A DNA stretch of 7,477 nt from Firmicutes bacterium UBA3906. GTDB lineage: Bacteria; Bacillota; Clostridia; Caldicoprobacterales; DTU083. Under the pieces are notes generated by a model that made no database searches, was not told the DNA's origin, and saw only the letters and a list, made by a program, of their open reading frames with translations. Every line of letters starts with the position of its first letter. Position 1 is the first letter of the stretch. Positions 5,677 to 7,477 of this stretch are shown piece after piece. The stretch lies in contig DGFG01000045.1 of the NCBI GenBank assembly GCA_002391555.1, forward strand, positions 6,307 to 13,783, in the 5' to 3' direction. The position numbers were made by a program, and so were the translations under genes.

Positions 5677-5705
5677 TTGACAAAGGAAAACATTGAGTAT
5701 ATGAT
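5677..5705 (+). promoter_or_regulatory. SigA-type promoter of the T-box/trpB2 unit
   Basis: A perfect TTGACA (5677-5682), a 17-bp spacer and TATGAT (5700-5705). The expected start is near 5712, just ahead of T-box Stem I, giving a leader of about 310 nt before the trpB2 start codon. Confidence 0.85.
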
Positions 5706-5739
5706 ATTTTGTAATTAAATATTTTGGAATATTAAACCG

Positions 5740-5995
5740 TTGATTGAGAATAGTAGCATAATCAACTTTATCTAAAGAGAGTCGCAGCTGGTGGGATTGC
5801 GACGATAAAGCTTATGTCGAATGGACTCATGAGGGCCAGGCAGAAATTTTTTAAAGTATGCAGGCCGGGAGCTTCACCCGTTAGCAAGGAAGCGTGTATA
5901 TTAGTACACGGAATAAGGGGCGCAATATTAGCGCAAGCTAGGTGGTACCGCAGAGATTCAAGTCTTTGTCCTATAAAGGATAAAGGCTTTTTTTA
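5740..5995 (+). ncRNA. Tryptophan-specific T-box riboswitch leader
   Basis: T-box leaders bind a tRNA through its anticodon and sense through its 3' end whether it is charged; uncharged tRNA prevents termination. Stem I folds fully: TGAG (5745-5748) with CTCA (5826-5829); a specifier loop with AGTA (5752-5755) facing GAA (5819-5821); GCATAA (5756-5761) with TTATGT (5812-5817); CTTTATC (5766-5772) with GATAAAG (5804-5810); and distal GTCGCA (5781-5786) with TGCGAC (5798-5803) closing the GCTGGTGGGAT loop. The specifier codon is TGG (5822-5824), directly after GAA and before the usual A, so the tRNA is tRNA-Trp. Stem III is CGGG/CCCG (5866-5880). The T-box sequence AGGTGGTACCGCAG is at 5940-5953, with the tRNA-end-pairing TGGT at 5943-5946. 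It lies directly before trpB2, in line with the UGG specifier. Confidence 0.95.
5961..5994 (+). terminator. T-box attenuator (intrinsic terminator)
   Basis: A 12-bp stem with two wobble pairs, AGTCTTTGTCCT (5961-5972) with AGGATAAAGGCT (5977-5988), has a 4-nt loop and seven T residues. It starts 7 nt after the T-box sequence and ends 28 nt before the trpB2 start codon, so it is the OFF state used when tRNA-Trp is charged. Confidence 0.92.
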
Positions 5996-6007
5996 TTATA
6001 TAAAAAG

Positions 6008-6013
6008 AAAGGA
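6008..6013 (+). promoter_or_regulatory. Ribosome binding site of trpB2, deciding between two ATGs
   Basis: AAAGGA lies only 3 nt from the ATG at 6017 but 9 nt from the in-frame ATG at 6023. The second spacing is normal, so 6023 is the more likely start; the difference is two residues. Confidence 0.6.
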
Positions 6014-6022
6014 CGGATGAAA

Positions 6023-7396
6023 ATGAGAAAGATTCCCTACAAAATACACTTAACAGAAGACGAGCTGCCAAAGCACTGGCTAAACTTAAAGGCAGTTATG
6101 AAGGATAAGCCAGAACCATTTTTACACCCAGGTAGCTTAAAGCCCCTTGGTGTAGATGAACTCAGCGCAGTTTTTTGCAAGGAGCTAGTCGAGCAGGAGC
6201 TAAATACGAGTGATAAATACATTGAAATCCCCGAAGAAGTTAGGAATTTTTACAAGATGTATCGTCCCTCTCCCCTGGTTCGTGCCTACTGCCTTGAAAA
6301 GACTCTAGACACCCCGGCTGAGATTTATTACAAGTTTGAGGGTACCAATACCTCCGGCTCCCACAAACTAAATTCCTCCGCTGCCCAGGTCTACTATGCA
6401 AAAAAGCAGGGACTAACCAAGCTCACAACTGAAACAGGTGCCGGCCAATGGGGAACAGCCCTGGCTATGGCCTGTGCATATTTTGGCCTAGACCTGACCG
6501 TCTATATGGTAAAGATATCAGCCGAGCAAAAGCCCTATCGCAAGGCAGTCATTGAAACCTATGGTGGAAAGATTATACCCTCCCCATCCGATACTACAAA
6601 GGTAGGTCGCAAGATTCTGCTTGAAAACCCTGGTACTGGAGGTTCCTTGGGCTGTGCTATTTCAGAGGCTATTGAGGTAGCCCTAGAGTCAGATAATTGT
6701 AGATATGTACTAGGTAGTGTCCTTGACCATGTCCTGCTCCACCAGTCAGTTATCGGTCTTGAAACAAAGCTGGCCTGTGATAAATATGATATAAAGCCTG
6801 ATATGGTAATAGGCTGCATAGGTGGAGGATCTAACTTTGGAGGCCTAATCGCACCCTTTGTGGAGGAAAAACTAAATGGCAAGTCCGATGTTAGGATAAT
6901 CGGCATCGAGCCTGCCTCCTGCCCCTCTATGACTAGAGGCCGCTTTGCCTATGACTTTGGAGATACCGGACAGACAACACCCCTTATGAAGATGTATACC
7001 CTAGGCTCTGGCTTTATACCCTCCTCTGACCATGCAGGTGGTCTTAGGTTCCACGGCATGAGCCCCATAGTATCAAAGCTTTATGATGATGGCTACCTAG
7101 AGGCTAGATCTGTAGTTCAGACCAAGGTGTTTGAGGCAGCAACCCTCTTTTCCCGCAGTGAAGGTATCCTGCCTGCTCCCGAATCAGCCCATGCTATCTA
7201 TGGAGCCATTGATGAGGCCATCAAGTGCAAAGAGACCGGAGAGAAAAAGACTATCGTCTTTGGCCTAACAGGCACTGGTTATTTTGATATGACCGCCTAT
7301 ATGTCCTACAATAATGGTGAGATGACCGACTATATTCCAACAGATGAGGACCTAGAAAAGGGCTTTGCCTCCCTACCAAAGGTTGCTGTAAAATAG
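6023..7396 (+). CDS. trpB: Tryptophan synthase beta chain, TrpB2 (TrpB-like) type, 457 aa
   Basis: PLP enzyme that joins indole and L-serine to give L-tryptophan. Counting from ATG 6023, the PLP Schiff-base lysine is Lys115 in SGSHKLN, the catalytic glutamate Glu137 in ETGAGQWG, the phosphate-binding glycine loop GGGSN is at 267-271, ESAHA is at 387-391, and the C-terminal GLTGTGYFDM follows at 414-423. The length of about 457, the N-terminal KIPYKIHLTEDELP and the Trp in ETGAGQWG mark the TrpB2 group (about 450 aa), not the roughly 400-aa TrpB1 partner of TrpA. TrpB2 proteins mostly act without TrpA. No trpA or other trp gene flanks it here, so salvage of free indole, or supply of indole from elsewhere, is a plausible role. 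An alternative start is ATG 6017. Expression is controlled by the Trp T-box upstream. Confidence 0.93.
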   Translation: MRKIPYKIHLTEDELPKHWLNLKAVMKDKPEPFLHPGSLKPLGVDELSAVFCKELVEQELNTSDKYIEIPEEVRNFYKMYRPSPLVRAYCLEKTLDTPAEIYYKFEGTNTSGSHKLNSSAAQVYYAKKQGLTKLTTETGAGQWGTALAMACAYFGLDLTVYMVKISAEQKPYRKAVIETYGGKIIPSPSDTTKVGRKILLENPGTGGSLGCAISEAIEVALESDNCRYVLGSVLDHVLLHQSVIGLETKLACDKYDIKPDMVIGCIGGGSNFGGLIAPFVEEKLNGKSDVRIIGIEPASCPSMTRGRFAYDFGDTGQTTPLMKMYTLGSGFIPSSDHAGGLRFHGMSPIVSKLYDDGYLEARSVVQTKVFEAATLFSRSEGILPAPESAHAIYGAIDEAIKCKETGEKKTIVFGLTGTGYFDMTAYMSYNNGEMTDYIPTDEDLEKGFASLPKVAVK

Positions 7397-7437
7397 GTAT
7401 TTATAAATGGGAAGGAAATTAAAAAGAGGAATTTAAA

Positions 7438-7477
7438 AAGAGGATGACCTCAAAATTTGGGGTACATCCTCTTATTT
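7438..7477 (+). terminator. Hairpin after trpB2, probable terminator (cut by window edge)
   Basis: AAGAGGATG (7438-7446) pairs with CATCCTCTT (7465-7473), and the inner ACCTC (7447-7451) pairs with GGGGT (7459-7463), leaving one bulged A. The stem is followed by ATTT at the edge, so any T-run is only partly visible. It lies 41 bp after the stop codon. The arm word AAAAAGAGGA also occurs at 7421-7430, immediately before. It could instead be the end of a downstream element. Confidence 0.6.

Noticed and set aside
5814..6020. Plus-strand reading frame of 68 codons ahead of trpB2
   Set aside because: It lies entirely within the T-box leader, crossing the specifier loop, the T-box sequence and the attenuator; the RNA structure explains the sequence.
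6037..6906. Two minus-strand frames (6037-6222, 6559-6906) opposite trpB2
   Set aside because: They are antisense to well-conserved TrpB2 motifs and their low-complexity Ser/Pro content is typical of shadow frames.

Overview
The window looks like chromosomal DNA of a low-to-moderate GC Gram-positive bacterium (Bacillota, probably an anaerobic Clostridia-type lineage). The signs are purine-rich ribosome binding sites, TTG as well as ATG starts, consensus SigA-type promoters, a tryptophan T-box leader, LacI/CcpA-style operators in front of a carbohydrate ABC permease, and frequent use of AGG, ATA and CTA codons. I cannot name a genus. The tetranucleotide CTAG is unusually common throughout.

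Layout. (1) 1-1187, minus strand: the first 395 codons of an LplB-type sugar ABC transporter permease, running off the left edge and carrying an extra N-terminal membrane domain of about 180 residues. (2) 1188-1942: a long gene-free stretch. It holds an extended -10 promoter reading into the permease, three CTAAAACGTTTTAG-type operators, short palindromes in the roughly 450-nt leader, a cluster of three 20-bp repeats, and the terminator of the next gene. (3) 1943-2839, minus: a tandem GNAT acetyltransferase starting at TTG. (4) 3078-3479, plus: a single-domain bacteriohemerythrin with its own promoter and terminator. (5) 3707-5520, minus: a probable two-gene operon, alpha/beta hydrolase (monoacylglycerol lipase/lysophospholipase type) followed by a TM1586-like nitroreductase-family protein. 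(6) 5677-7473, plus: a strong promoter, a complete Trp-specific T-box riboswitch with its attenuator, a stand-alone TrpB2-type tryptophan synthase beta chain, and a hairpin at the right edge.

The genes do not form one pathway. They look like separate small transcription units: sugar uptake under a LacI-family repressor, an O2/iron-binding protein, a lipid/ester hydrolase with a flavoprotein, and indole-to-tryptophan conversion switched on by uncharged tRNA-Trp. The most complete regulatory story is the T-box, whose Stem I can be folded helix by helix and whose specifier reads UGG immediately upstream of trpB2. I see no phage, insertion sequence, CRISPR, tRNA or rRNA. I found no clearly undescribed multi-gene system. 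The most unusual items are the permease's extra N-terminal domain, the hemerythrin His-to-Gln ligand change, the three-operator sugar promoter, and the repeat cluster at 1731-1798.
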